64,000 nucleotides of DNA from an uncultured Oscillospiraceae bacterium (lineage in GTDB: Bacteria > Bacillota > Clostridia > Oscillospirales > Oscillospiraceae). The translations under genes were made by a program, and so were the position numbers. The stretch spans positions 20,025 to 84,024 of the forward strand of contig CAJTYO010000001.1 of the NCBI GenBank assembly GCA_910584045.1, in the 5' to 3' direction. Numbering within the stretch: the first letter of the stretch is position 1; each line of letters starts with the position of its first letter. Under the pieces are notes generated by a model. The model made no database searches and was not told where the DNA came from. It was given only the letters and a program-made list of their open reading frames with translations. Shown here piece by piece: positions 33,328 through 41,225 of this stretch.

Positions 33328-34317
33328 ATGCTGACTAAACGTCAAAACCTGCTGGAAACCATCCGCGGCGGCAATCCCGACCGCTTTGTCAAGCAGTACG
33401 AGGCTTTCGCCATGATTCTCGGCTCCCCCTTCGGCAAGCGCAATCCCAACCCGAAGTATGGCGAGCTGAACGTAGTCAACGCCTGGGGCGTAACCAAGTC
33501 CTACCCCGAGGGAACCCCCGGCCCCTTCCCCGTCCATACGCCGGACAAGATCGTCATCAAGGATATCGAAAATTGGCGGGACTATGTGAAGGTGCCCCAG
33601 GTGGTCTATGACGCCGAGGAGTGGGAGCCCTTCATTGCCATGGCCGAGAAGGTGGACCGGAAGGAACAGTTTGTCACGCCCTTCTTCGCCCCCGGCATCT
33701 TCGAGCAGTGCCACTACCTGATGGAGATTCAGAACTGCCTGATGGCTTTCTATGAGAACCCCGACGAGATGCACGAGCTGATCGACTGCATCACCGAGTT
33801 CGAGCTGGACTACGCCCGGGAGCTGTGCAAGTACGTCAAACCCGACGCCATGTTCCACCACGACGACTGGGGCACCCAGATTTCCACCTTTATGTCCCCT
33901 GATATGTTCCGGGAATTCATCAAACCCGCCTATGAGAAGGTGTATGGCTACTACAAGAGCCACGGCGTGGAACTGATCATCCACCACTCCGATTCCTTCG
34001 CCGCTACCCTGGTGCCCGATATGATCGATTTGGGCATTGATATCTGGCAGGGCGTCATGACCACCAACAACATCCCTGAACTTATCAAGCAGTACGGCGG
34101 CAAGATCTCCTTTATGGGCGGCATCGACAGCGCCAGCGTAGATTTCGAGGGTTGGACCCAGGATGTAATTGCGAAGGAAGTGGAGCGGGCCTGCACCGAG
34201 TGCGGAAAGCTGTATTTTATCCCCAACGCCTCTCAGGGCCTGCCCGTGAGCACCTTCCCCGGCGTATACGAGGCGCTGGATGTGGAAATTGACAAGTGCT
34301 CCAAGAAGTTCTTTTAA
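33328..34317 (+). CDS. uroporphyrinogen-decarboxylase-superfamily methyltransferase (MT I)
   Basis: The 329-residue protein is a UroD-fold methyltransferase like the substrate-specific O-demethylase subunits of acetogens. The region IIHHSDSFAATLVPDMIDLGIDIWQG is diagnostic of this branch. In MtaA/MtbA-type enzymes a zinc motif HxC is found there; here it reads His219-His220-Ser221-Asp222, so cysteine ligation is lost, in line with a substrate-demethylating rather than coenzyme-M-using enzyme. It probably sets substrate specificity of the operon; the substrate is unknown. Confidence 0.85.
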   Translation: MLTKRQNLLETIRGGNPDRFVKQYEAFAMILGSPFGKRNPNPKYGELNVVNAWGVTKSYPEGTPGPFPVHTPDKIVIKDIENWRDYVKVPQVVYDAEEWEPFIAMAEKVDRKEQFVTPFFAPGIFEQCHYLMEIQNCLMAFYENPDEMHELIDCITEFELDYARELCKYVKPDAMFHHDDWGTQISTFMSPDMFREFIKPAYEKVYGYYKSHGVELIIHHSDSFAATLVPDMIDLGIDIWQGVMTTNNIPELIKQYGGKISFMGGIDSASVDFEGWTQDVIAKEVERACTECGKLYFIPNASQGLPVSTFPGVYEALDVEIDKCSKKFF

Positions 34318-34352
34318 GTAAATCCACTGTGTGACAAGTTAAATCACGCGGA

Positions 34353-34384
34353 TACAGGGAAACCGGGGCTCCGGTTTCCCTGTA
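34353..34384 (+). promoter_or_regulatory. 14-bp perfect hairpin inside the operon
   Basis: TACAGGGAAACCGG (34353-34366), loop GGCT and CCGGTTTCCCTGTA (34371-34384), without a T-run, in the 91-bp gap between MT I and the ene-reductase gene. It may stabilise or process the upstream mRNA and so set relative expression. Confidence 0.6.
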
Positions 34385-34408
34385 CTGCAAAGAGGAGGGA
34401 TTGACGAA

Positions 34409-36349
34409 ATGAAGCAGATGTACCCCAACCTGTGCAAACCCATTACCATCGGCAATGTAACCTTCCGCAACCGGATTTTCTCCGCGCCTATGTCCGGCGC
34501 AGATATCACGCCGGACTGCAACATCGGGATGCGCTCCACCTACTTCTATGAGATGCGCGCCAGAGGCGGCGCGGCGGCTGTCACCGTCAGCGAGCTTGTG
34601 GTGGACCCCAAGACGGATGCGTCCTTTATGTACCACCTCACCCGCACCAACCCCGGTTCTATCCCCAGCTTCACCTATACCGCCGACGCCATCAGCCGCC
34701 ACGGAGCGGTGCCCAGCGTGGAGTTCTCCCACGCCGGACAGTATGCGGGCACTTACCTGCTGGACAAGGACGCCAAGCAGGAGATGGTCCAGTACGGCCC
34801 CAGCGACTGCACCCGGCCCGACGGCATCCCCGTCAGAGCCCTGAGCAAGGAGCAGATGGCGGAGATGGTGGATACCTACCGGGAGACGGCGAAACTGGCG
34901 AAGCTGTGCGGTTTCAAGATGATCATGGTCCACGCGGGCCATGGATGGCTTCTCAACCAGTTTTTGTCCCCCTATTTTAACCATCGGGAGGACGAGTACG
35001 GCGGCAGCTTGGAAAACCGGCTGCGCTTCGTTCGGGAGATCATCCAGGCGGTGCGGGACGGCGTGGGCGCCGGATTCCCCATTGAGCTGCGCATGAGCGG
35101 CTCAGAGTTCTTTGAGGGAGGCTACGGCCTAGAGGAGGGCTGCCGGATTGCCCATGGACTGGAGGACCTGGTGGACCTGATCCACGTGTCCGCCGGCTCC
35201 TATAAGTACGGCTTTTCCATCACCCATCCCTCCATGTTCCGGGACCACGGGTGCAACGTGTTCCTGGCTAAGGAGATCAAAAAGCACGTCAGTGTCCCCG
35301 TGGCCGCCATCGGCGGCCTAAACGATCCGGAGATGATGGATAAGCTCATTGGCGACGGCGACGTGGACGTGGTGTACATGGGCCGGGCCCTGTTGGCGGA
35401 CCCTGAGCTTCCCAACAAGGTCATGGCCAACCGTCCGGAGGAGATCGTCCGGTGTCTCAGATGCTTCGTGTGCATGGCGGAGCGGGGCGTCACCTCCACC
35501 CGCCGGTGCAGCGTCAACCCCCGGATCGGCCGGGAGCACGAGGGCATGGAGGTCCTGCCCGCCCGGATCAAGAAGAAAGTTCTGGTGGCCGGCGGCGGCG
35601 TGGGAGGGCTTCAGGCGGCCATCACCGCCGCACAACGGGGCCATCAGGTGGTGCTGTGCGAAAAGAGCGGGCAGCTGGGAGGTATCCTCAACTGCGAGCA
35701 GGCTATTGACTTCAAATACGAGATGTATCAGCTGGGCCAGACCCTGGCCCTCCAGGCCCAGCGGGAAGGGGTGGAGATCCGCCTGAACACCGAGGTCACG
35801 CCGGAACTGGCAGAGGGCTTCGACGCGGTGATCGTAGCTGTGGGCTCCAATCCCATTGTCCCCCGGCTGCCCGGCATCGAGCAGGCTGTGGTGGTCAATA
35901 ACTACTACAAGGAGAAGGATAAGGTCACCTCGGAGGAGATCGTGGTTCTGGGCGGCGGCCTGGCGGGCTGTGAGTGCGCGGTACACCTGGCCCGGGACGG
36001 CAAGAAGGTCCGTCTGGTGGAGATGTTGGACGAGGTATGCCGGGATGCCAACATCCGCCACCGCCCTATTCTGCTCCAGGAGCTGAAGGACCGGGGTGTG
36101 GAGATCCTGACGGGCCACCGGGCCCTGGAGATCAAGTCCGAAGGAGTCCTCTGCCAGAACAAGGCGGGGGCGCAGGTCCTGGTTCCCGGCGGGAATGTAA
36201 TCTGCGCCGTGGGCCAGCGGGCCAACCGGGACGCGGCCGACGCGCTGCGCGCCAGCGCGCCCTTCGTACGTCTGGTGGGCGACTGTGTGCGGCCCGCCAA
36301 TATCTGTATGGCGATTTACGAGGCGTACCACGCGGCGATAGACATCTGA
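34409..36349 (+). CDS. Old Yellow Enzyme/FAD NADH-dependent ene-reductase (2,4-dienoyl-CoA reductase type)
   Basis: The 646-residue protein has an FMN barrel (about 1-340), a [4Fe-4S] motif CLRCFVC...CSVNP, and FAD (VAGGGVGGLQAAITAAQRG) and NAD (VLGGGLAGCECAVHLARDG) domains, as in 2,4-dienoyl-CoA reductase, BaiCD/BaiH and daidzein-reductase-like enzymes. Such enzymes reduce activated C=C bonds. The barrel motif reads HAGHGWLLNQFLSP: Trp180 occupies the place of the usual Tyr proton donor. In this operon it may reduce the side chain or ring of the demethylated product; this is inference. Confidence 0.87.
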   Translation: MKQMYPNLCKPITIGNVTFRNRIFSAPMSGADITPDCNIGMRSTYFYEMRARGGAAAVTVSELVVDPKTDASFMYHLTRTNPGSIPSFTYTADAISRHGAVPSVEFSHAGQYAGTYLLDKDAKQEMVQYGPSDCTRPDGIPVRALSKEQMAEMVDTYRETAKLAKLCGFKMIMVHAGHGWLLNQFLSPYFNHREDEYGGSLENRLRFVREIIQAVRDGVGAGFPIELRMSGSEFFEGGYGLEEGCRIAHGLEDLVDLIHVSAGSYKYGFSITHPSMFRDHGCNVFLAKEIKKHVSVPVAAIGGLNDPEMMDKLIGDGDVDVVYMGRALLADPELPNKVMANRPEEIVRCLRCFVCMAERGVTSTRRCSVNPRIGREHEGMEVLPARIKKKVLVAGGGVGGLQAAITAAQRGHQVVLCEKSGQLGGILNCEQAIDFKYEMYQLGQTLALQAQREGVEIRLNTEVTPELAEGFDAVIVAVGSNPIVPRLPGIEQAVVVNNYYKEKDKVTSEEIVVLGGGLAGCECAVHLARDGKKVRLVEMLDEVCRDANIRHRPILLQELKDRGVEILTGHRALEIKSEGVLCQNKAGAQVLVPGGNVICAVGQRANRDAADALRASAPFVRLVGDCVRPANICMAIYEAYHAAIDI

Positions 36350-36350
36350 T

Positions 36351-37856
36351 ATGGGAGAAATCATCGTTACCCTGCGCCCCTCCGGTGAGCGGTTTACCGC
36401 CCCGGCGGGGCAGGGATTGCTGGAGGCTCTGCAACGGCACGGCATTCCGCTGGACGCGCCCTGCGGCGGCAAGGGGACATGCGGAAAGTGCCATGTTCTG
36501 GTAAATGGCCGGAAGGCGCCGGCCTGCCAGTACACGCTGACGGAGGACGTGGTCGTGGACCTGCCGGAGCAGGCGCAGGTGCGGGTCCTGACGGGGGACG
36601 GCGGCGGCGAGGCCGACGGGCGGTATGCGTATGTGCTTGCCTTTGACGTGGGAACCACCACGGTGGCGGCTTTCCTGTGCGACGGCCGGACCGGGCGGCA
36701 GCTCGCCTGCGCCAGTGCCGTGAATCCTCAGAGCGCCTACGGCGCGGACGTCATCGCCCGCATCCAGTACGAGCTGGAGCATCACGATGGGCAGATGGCG
36801 GAGGAGATCCGGAGATGTCTGGCCCGGCTGACCCGAGAGGCTGCCCGGGAGGCAGGCGTAGGCCCGGAGCAGATCGGTCTGGTGACGCTGGTGGGGAATA
36901 CCGCCATGCACCACCTGCTGCTGGGGCTGGACGTGGAACCGCTGGTGAAGCCGCCCTATATGCCCTCCATGCGTGGGACCGTGGAACTGACCGGGGCGGA
37001 CTGGCTCCCCGTCGCACCGGAAACCCCGGTGCGGGTGCTGCCAAACATCGCCGGCTTCGTGGGCGCAGACACGGTGGGGTGCATGGTTTCCGCCGGCTTT
37101 GACCGCCGGGAGGCGCTGACGCTGCTCATTGACATCGGTACGAACGGCGAAATGGTTTTGGGGGACCGGGAACGCCGGACAGCCTGTTCCACGGCGGCGG
37201 GCCCCGCCTTTGAGGGGGCGAAGATCCGCTTTGGAATGCGGGGTGCGCCCGGGGCGATCGACCACGTCTCTCTGGAGGAGGGACGGCTTGTCTGCCACGT
37301 GATCGGTGAAGGGGAGGCTCGGGGCCTGTGCGGCTCCGGTCTGTTGGACGCGGTGTACGCGCTGCTGCAGGGGGGCTTTGTGGACGAAAGCGGCCGGATG
37401 TGGCCGGAGGTTCCTGGCCCATGGATGACCGTGGACGGACAGCCTGCCTTCCTGCTGCGAGATGGGGTGTACCTGACCCAGAAGGATATTCGGGAGGTAC
37501 AGCTGGCCAAGGCCGCCATCCGAGCGGGGATCGAGCTGCTGCTGGACACCATGGGCCGGGAGCGGACGGAGGTTCGGGAGGTATTGCTGGCTGGCGCATT
37601 CGGCAGCTTCCTGTCTCCGGAGAGCGCCTGCGGCATCGGAATGTTTCCGCCGGAGCTGCTGGACCGGGTTCAGGCCATCGGTAACGCCGCCGGCGAGGGT
37701 GCGAAGCAGTGCGCCCTCCAGGAGGAGGCCTACCGCCGGAGCATTGCGCTGGCGGAGGAGACGGCATTTCTGGAGCTGGCTAACCTGCCGGCCTTTCAAG
37801 ACTGCTATGTGGACTGCCTGGAATTCGGAGAGGAGGACGGCGTGTGGAAGAGCTGA
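36351..37856 (+). CDS. corrinoid reductive activase (RACE protein, [2Fe-2S] plus ASKHA domain)
   Basis: The 501-residue protein has an N-terminal plant-type [2Fe-2S] domain with Cys38, Cys44, Cys47 and Cys59 and then an ASKHA ATPase domain (FDVGTTTVAAFLCDG, LLIDIGTNGEMVLGD, LCGSGLLDAVYALL). RACE proteins use ATP and an electron to return oxidised Co(II) corrinoid protein to Co(I). It starts one base after the ene-reductase stop and overlaps the next gene by 13 bases, so it is firmly part of the operon. Confidence 0.9.
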   Translation: MGEIIVTLRPSGERFTAPAGQGLLEALQRHGIPLDAPCGGKGTCGKCHVLVNGRKAPACQYTLTEDVVVDLPEQAQVRVLTGDGGGEADGRYAYVLAFDVGTTTVAAFLCDGRTGRQLACASAVNPQSAYGADVIARIQYELEHHDGQMAEEIRRCLARLTREAAREAGVGPEQIGLVTLVGNTAMHHLLLGLDVEPLVKPPYMPSMRGTVELTGADWLPVAPETPVRVLPNIAGFVGADTVGCMVSAGFDRREALTLLIDIGTNGEMVLGDRERRTACSTAAGPAFEGAKIRFGMRGAPGAIDHVSLEEGRLVCHVIGEGEARGLCGSGLLDAVYALLQGGFVDESGRMWPEVPGPWMTVDGQPAFLLRDGVYLTQKDIREVQLAKAAIRAGIELLLDTMGRERTEVREVLLAGAFGSFLSPESACGIGMFPPELLDRVQAIGNAAGEGAKQCALQEEAYRRSIALAEETAFLELANLPAFQDCYVDCLEFGEEDGVWKS

Positions 37857-38377
37857 TCAAGCTGGCCCTTGCCCATGGCTTCACCTATGCGGCGGCCCTG
37901 AACCCGGCGGCACTGTCGGTGCGCGGGGAGGTCCGGGACATGTGCGCGGCGGGCAGGTGCAGGGCCTACGGGCATAACTGGACATGTCCGCCCCACTGCG
38001 GGACCCTGGAGGCGTGCGGTGAGCGCATTGCCGGAATGAGCGGCGGACTGCTGGTGCAGACCGTGGGTCAGCTGGAGGACTCCTTCGATATCGAGGCTAT
38101 GGCTGAGACAGAGCGGCTGCATCTGGACCACTTTCACGCCCTGGCAGACCTGCTGCGGGAGCGCTGGCCGGGGGTTTTGTGCTTGGGCAGCGGCGGGTGC
38201 CGGCTGTGTAAAAGCTGCGCCTATCCGGAGCCCTGCCGCTTTCCGGAGCGCGCCTGTTCGTCCATGGAAGGCTATGGACTGCTGGTCAACGACGCCTGTG
38301 AGGCGGCGGGGGTGTCCTATTACTACGGAAAGGGCACCTTGGCTTATACTGCGTGTTATCTGTTTCCGCAGGCCTGA
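37844..38377 (+). CDS. DUF2284 Cys-rich metal-binding protein
   Basis: The 177-residue protein has many paired cysteines (MCAAGRC, WTCPPHCGTLEAC, GGCRLCKSCAYPEPCRFPERAC), typical of DUF2284, predicted to bind Fe-S or zinc. Members are often seen beside corrinoid methyltransferase genes, perhaps as an electron donor or cofactor-handling protein; no function is proven. It overlaps the RACE gene by 13 bases. Confidence 0.85.
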   Translation: MEELIKLALAHGFTYAAALNPAALSVRGEVRDMCAAGRCRAYGHNWTCPPHCGTLEACGERIAGMSGGLLVQTVGQLEDSFDIEAMAETERLHLDHFHALADLLRERWPGVLCLGSGGCRLCKSCAYPEPCRFPERACSSMEGYGLLVNDACEAAGVSYYYGKGTLAYTACYLFPQA

Positions 38378-38432
38378 GCGGCCGGCGAAGTGAGTTGTGT
38401 GTTGTTTTTGCGCAAACATATTGGAGGTTGCT

Positions 38433-39914
38433 ATGGATCGAGATACCCGCTCCCTGGAGAGCTATTTAAAGCCGCGCACTCTGTTTCGATTTTTCTTTTT
38501 TTCCGTGCTGGGGGTTTTCGTGTTTTTTATTAACGTACCGTTCCCGGCCTATCAAATTTCGGTTGGTCCCTGGCAGTGGGGTGCGGTGGCTGCCCAATCC
38601 AATGTTATCGTCTCCCACCTGACAAATCTGGTGAAGGCGGCGCTCTATACCGGGAATTTCCCGGCCATGCCCTTTGTGGTGTGGGGGATCGGGGTGTATA
38701 GCATCGTGGACCTGTTTTTCCTGCGGCCCAAAAAATTCTGGGGCACCACCAAGGTGGCGGCGGTCTTCGCTGTATTTAAAATTGTGGGCTTCCTACTGCT
38801 GAGCTGCGCCATTGTGGACATCTACTTTGGTGTGCATTTCCCCTTCATGGGCTGGTTTTTTGATCCGGTGGCCTCTCTGGGGGGCAAGAGCATCTCCGCG
38901 TTTATTATGTCCAACATCCTGGTGACCATCTGCATCAGCATCCCGGCCGCGTCCCTGTTCCTGCCGATGCTGGTGGACTACGGTCTGGTGGAATTTGTTG
39001 GCGTGCTGGTACGGACGGTGATGCGGCCGGTGTTCAAGCTGCCTGGCCGCTCGGCGGTGATCAGCGTGTCCGCCTTTCTGGGTAATTTCTCCGTGGGGCA
39101 CATCGCCGTCAACGACCAGTATAAGACCGGTCGCATGACCGAGCGGGAGGCGGTAGTCATCGGCTCCAGCCTCTCCACCGTGTCGGTAGGCTTCCTGCTG
39201 GCCCTTGCCACCAACACAGGGCTGAACAACCAGGAGCTGTGGGGCAGAAGCTATTGGAACCAGTATTTCTGGCTGGCTTTCCTGGTGACGCTGCTGGTGA
39301 CACTGGTGGGAGTGCGGATTTTCCCGCTGAGCAAGATCCCGGATAGCTTCTACCCCGGCGTGAAGCCCAACCCTGAACAGCCGGTGAAGCAGCACATGTT
39401 CCGAATGGCGCTGATCGAGGCCCTGGATCAGGCCCAGAACCAGCAGAACCTGGGGCGGCGGATCGGCTACATCATGAAGGAGACCATCGGCGTCTTGGGC
39501 ACGGTGGCCTCGGGTACAGCATTTTTTGCCTCCTTCGGTGTGGTGCTGTATACATTCACGCCAGTGGTGACATGGCTGGGATATCTGTTCCGCCCCTTCT
39601 TCATGATTTTTGGCTTCTCCGGCGCGGAACTGGAGATCGCCTCCACCGGGGCCATGATCTCCTTTGTAGAGGTCACGGTACCCGCGCTGCTGGTGGCAGT
39701 CGGCCAGTGGAGTATGCGGCTGCGGTTCATGCTGGCGGTGCTGCCGGTGAGCTCCATTATCTTCCTGGCCAGCTTTGTCCCCTGCCTGATGGCCACCGAC
39801 ATCCCCGTAAAATTTTGGCATCTGTGCCTGATCTGGGTGGAGAGGATGATCCTGTCCATCATCTTTGCCGGTATTTTTGCCGTGCTGCTGTTCCCCGCAG
39901 GGATGGTGGCATGA
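38433..39914 (+). CDS. YjiH-family membrane protein (nucleoside-recognition-type Gate domains)
   Basis: The 493-residue polytopic protein matches the YjiH family with two Gate-like regions (FLGNFSVGHIAVNDQYKTGRM and FSGAELEIASTGAMISFVEVT). GGAGGT precedes ATG 38433. It ends the operon, with a terminator 60 bp beyond. Family members have no agreed substrate; as last gene it could export a product or import a second substrate. Confidence 0.82.
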   Translation: MDRDTRSLESYLKPRTLFRFFFFSVLGVFVFFINVPFPAYQISVGPWQWGAVAAQSNVIVSHLTNLVKAALYTGNFPAMPFVVWGIGVYSIVDLFFLRPKKFWGTTKVAAVFAVFKIVGFLLLSCAIVDIYFGVHFPFMGWFFDPVASLGGKSISAFIMSNILVTICISIPAASLFLPMLVDYGLVEFVGVLVRTVMRPVFKLPGRSAVISVSAFLGNFSVGHIAVNDQYKTGRMTEREAVVIGSSLSTVSVGFLLALATNTGLNNQELWGRSYWNQYFWLAFLVTLLVTLVGVRIFPLSKIPDSFYPGVKPNPEQPVKQHMFRMALIEALDQAQNQQNLGRRIGYIMKETIGVLGTVASGTAFFASFGVVLYTFTPVVTWLGYLFRPFFMIFGFSGAELEIASTGAMISFVEVTVPALLVAVGQWSMRLRFMLAVLPVSSIIFLASFVPCLMATDIPVKFWHLCLIWVERMILSIIFAGIFAVLLFPAGMVA

Positions 39915-39973
39915 TGGGGAGAGAAGCGCCCCTCCAAAAAGTGTAGCTTGTGTGTGTATTTTCCAACAGTGAG

Positions 39974-40009
39974 AGAGCCGGGAAGGAGTGTACCTTCCCG
40001 GCTCTTTTT
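39974..40009 (+). terminator. terminator of the demethylase operon
   Basis: AGAGCCGGGAAGG (39974-39986), loop AGTGTA and CCTTCCCGGCTCT (39993-40005), then T-run. Confidence 0.92.
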
Positions 40010-40036
40010 CTGTAGTACGGCTCTATAGCAGACAAA

Positions 40037-40068
40037 TTGTAAACCATGCAACAAAATAAGGTTGACAA
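40037..40068 (+). promoter_or_regulatory. BirA-type biotin operator upstream of bioY
   Basis: TTGTAAACC (40037-40045), a 14-bp spacer and GGTTGACAA (40060-40068) form an inverted repeat with eight of nine bases paired, matching the BirA site layout of Firmicutes. The right half covers the -35 box of the bioY promoter, so holo-BirA binding would block transcription when biotin is plentiful. Confidence 0.8.
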
Positions 40069-40090
40069 ACCCTCCGTGATATGGTACAGT
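40062..40090 (+). promoter_or_regulatory. promoter of bioY
   Basis: TTGACA (40062-40067), 17 bp and TACAGT (40085-40090), overlapped by the BirA-type operator. Confidence 0.78.
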
Positions 40091-40129
40091 CAGGATCAGA
40101 ACAAAGAAAAGGAGTTGATCCCCATAGAA

Positions 40130-40678
40130 ATGACTGCACCAAAGATCCAGGTCCGGGACATTGCCTACATTGCGGTATTCACTGCGCTGATCGCCGTCTG
40201 CGCATGGATTGCCATCCCCACACCGGTCCAAATCGACTTCACGCTGCAGACCCTGGGCGTATTTTTAGCCGTGGGCGTACTGGGAGGCAAGCGAGGGACG
40301 CTGGCCGTTCTGGCCTATCTGTTGCTGGGCGCCGTGGGCGCACCGGTGTTCTCCGGGTTCAGCGGGGGCCTGGGGGCTCTTGTCAGCCCCAGCGGCGGGT
40401 ATTTGATCGGTTTTTTATTCTCCGCGCTGCTGATGTGGGGCATGGAAAGGCTGCTGGGAACCAAGCTGTGGATGCTGGGGTTGAGTATGGCGCTGGGACT
40501 GTTGGTGTGCTATGCTTTCGGCACCATCTGGTTTATGATCGTCTATCCCATGGGCGGTGAGACGGTGGGACTGTGGACCGCCCTCGGGTGGTGTGTGTTC
40601 CCCTATGTCCTGCCCGATCTGCTGAAAATCGCCCTGGCCCTGGGTCTCTCCGCCCGTCTGCGCCGCCATGTCAAGTGA
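40130..40678 (+). CDS. bioY: biotin transporter BioY (S component)
   Basis: The 182-residue, six-helix protein has BioY family features (IPTPVQIDFTLQTLGVFLAVGVLGGKRG, LLLGAVGAPVFSGFSGG, PSGGYLIGFL). It binds biotin for ECF-type uptake; no EcfA/EcfT genes are adjacent. ATG 40130 is preceded by AAGGAG at a long 15-base distance, so the exact start is uncertain. The BirA-type operator supports the biotin role. Confidence 0.92.
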   Translation: MTAPKIQVRDIAYIAVFTALIAVCAWIAIPTPVQIDFTLQTLGVFLAVGVLGGKRGTLAVLAYLLLGAVGAPVFSGFSGGLGALVSPSGGYLIGFLFSALLMWGMERLLGTKLWMLGLSMALGLLVCYAFGTIWFMIVYPMGGETVGLWTALGWCVFPYVLPDLLKIALALGLSARLRRHVK

Positions 40679-41063
40679 AGCGCTGGCCCTGCGGCCCCAC
40701 CATGGTATGTGCCTGGCCTATTTTGTGGGTCTGGGATACAGCGGCGGATTTGCCGCCCATACCGCCCGGGTGCTGGAGGAACTGACTCCGGACCACCTCA
40801 TCCGGCTGACGGTACATACCGACGCTGTGTGCGCGGCCTGTCCCCGAAACAGCGGCGAACGGTGCGACAATCCGGAGCTGGTGGAAGGCTATGACCGGGC
40901 TGTCCTGCGGCTGTGCGCTCTGGCGGAGGGAGCGGTGCTTCCCTTCGGGGCGTTTACCGCCCGGGTGCAGGAAAAAATTCTCGCCCCCGGTTTGCGCAGA
41001 GAAATCTGCGGAGACTGCCAGTGGAACAGCGTCTGCTCGTCCCATCCCAGCCGGTGGGTATGA
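40668..41063 (+). CDS. DUF1284 protein
   Basis: The 131-residue protein begins ALRPHHGMCLAYFVGLGYS and has four spaced cysteine clusters (CAACPRNSGERCDNP, CGDCQWNSVCSSH), matching DUF1284, a predicted iron-sulfur or zinc protein of unknown function. Its ATG overlaps the end of bioY by 11 bases, so it shares the biotin-controlled transcript. Confidence 0.8.
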   Translation: MSSEALALRPHHGMCLAYFVGLGYSGGFAAHTARVLEELTPDHLIRLTVHTDAVCAACPRNSGERCDNPELVEGYDRAVLRLCALAEGAVLPFGAFTARVQEKILAPGLRREICGDCQWNSVCSSHPSRWV

Positions 41064-41074
41064 TCGTGTGATAG

Positions 41075-41116
41075 AAGCGCCCCCTGCTATGCCGGCGGCA
41101 TAGCAGGGGGCGCTTT
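41075..41116 (+). terminator. terminator after bioY-DUF1284
   Basis: Perfect 19-bp arms 41075-41093 and 41097-41115 around GGC, ending in CTTTG. Confidence 0.85.
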
Positions 41117-41151
41117 GTCATGGACAAAAAAAGAAAAATTTCAAAAAAGTC

Positions 41152-41202
41152 TTGACATTCCCACTGTGTCATGGCGTATCCTGTATTCCAGGAACCGGTT
41201 CC
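41152..41202 (+). promoter_or_regulatory. MerR-type promoter (19-bp spacer) with downstream palindrome
   Basis: TTGACA (41152-41157) and TATCCT (41177-41182) are 19 bp apart, the over-long spacing typical of promoters activated by MerR-family proteins. GGAACCGGTTCC (41191-41202) is a perfect palindrome just downstream. Autoregulation is inferred. Confidence 0.65.
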
Positions 41203-41225
41203 AAATAAAATGAGGGAGAGATGTC

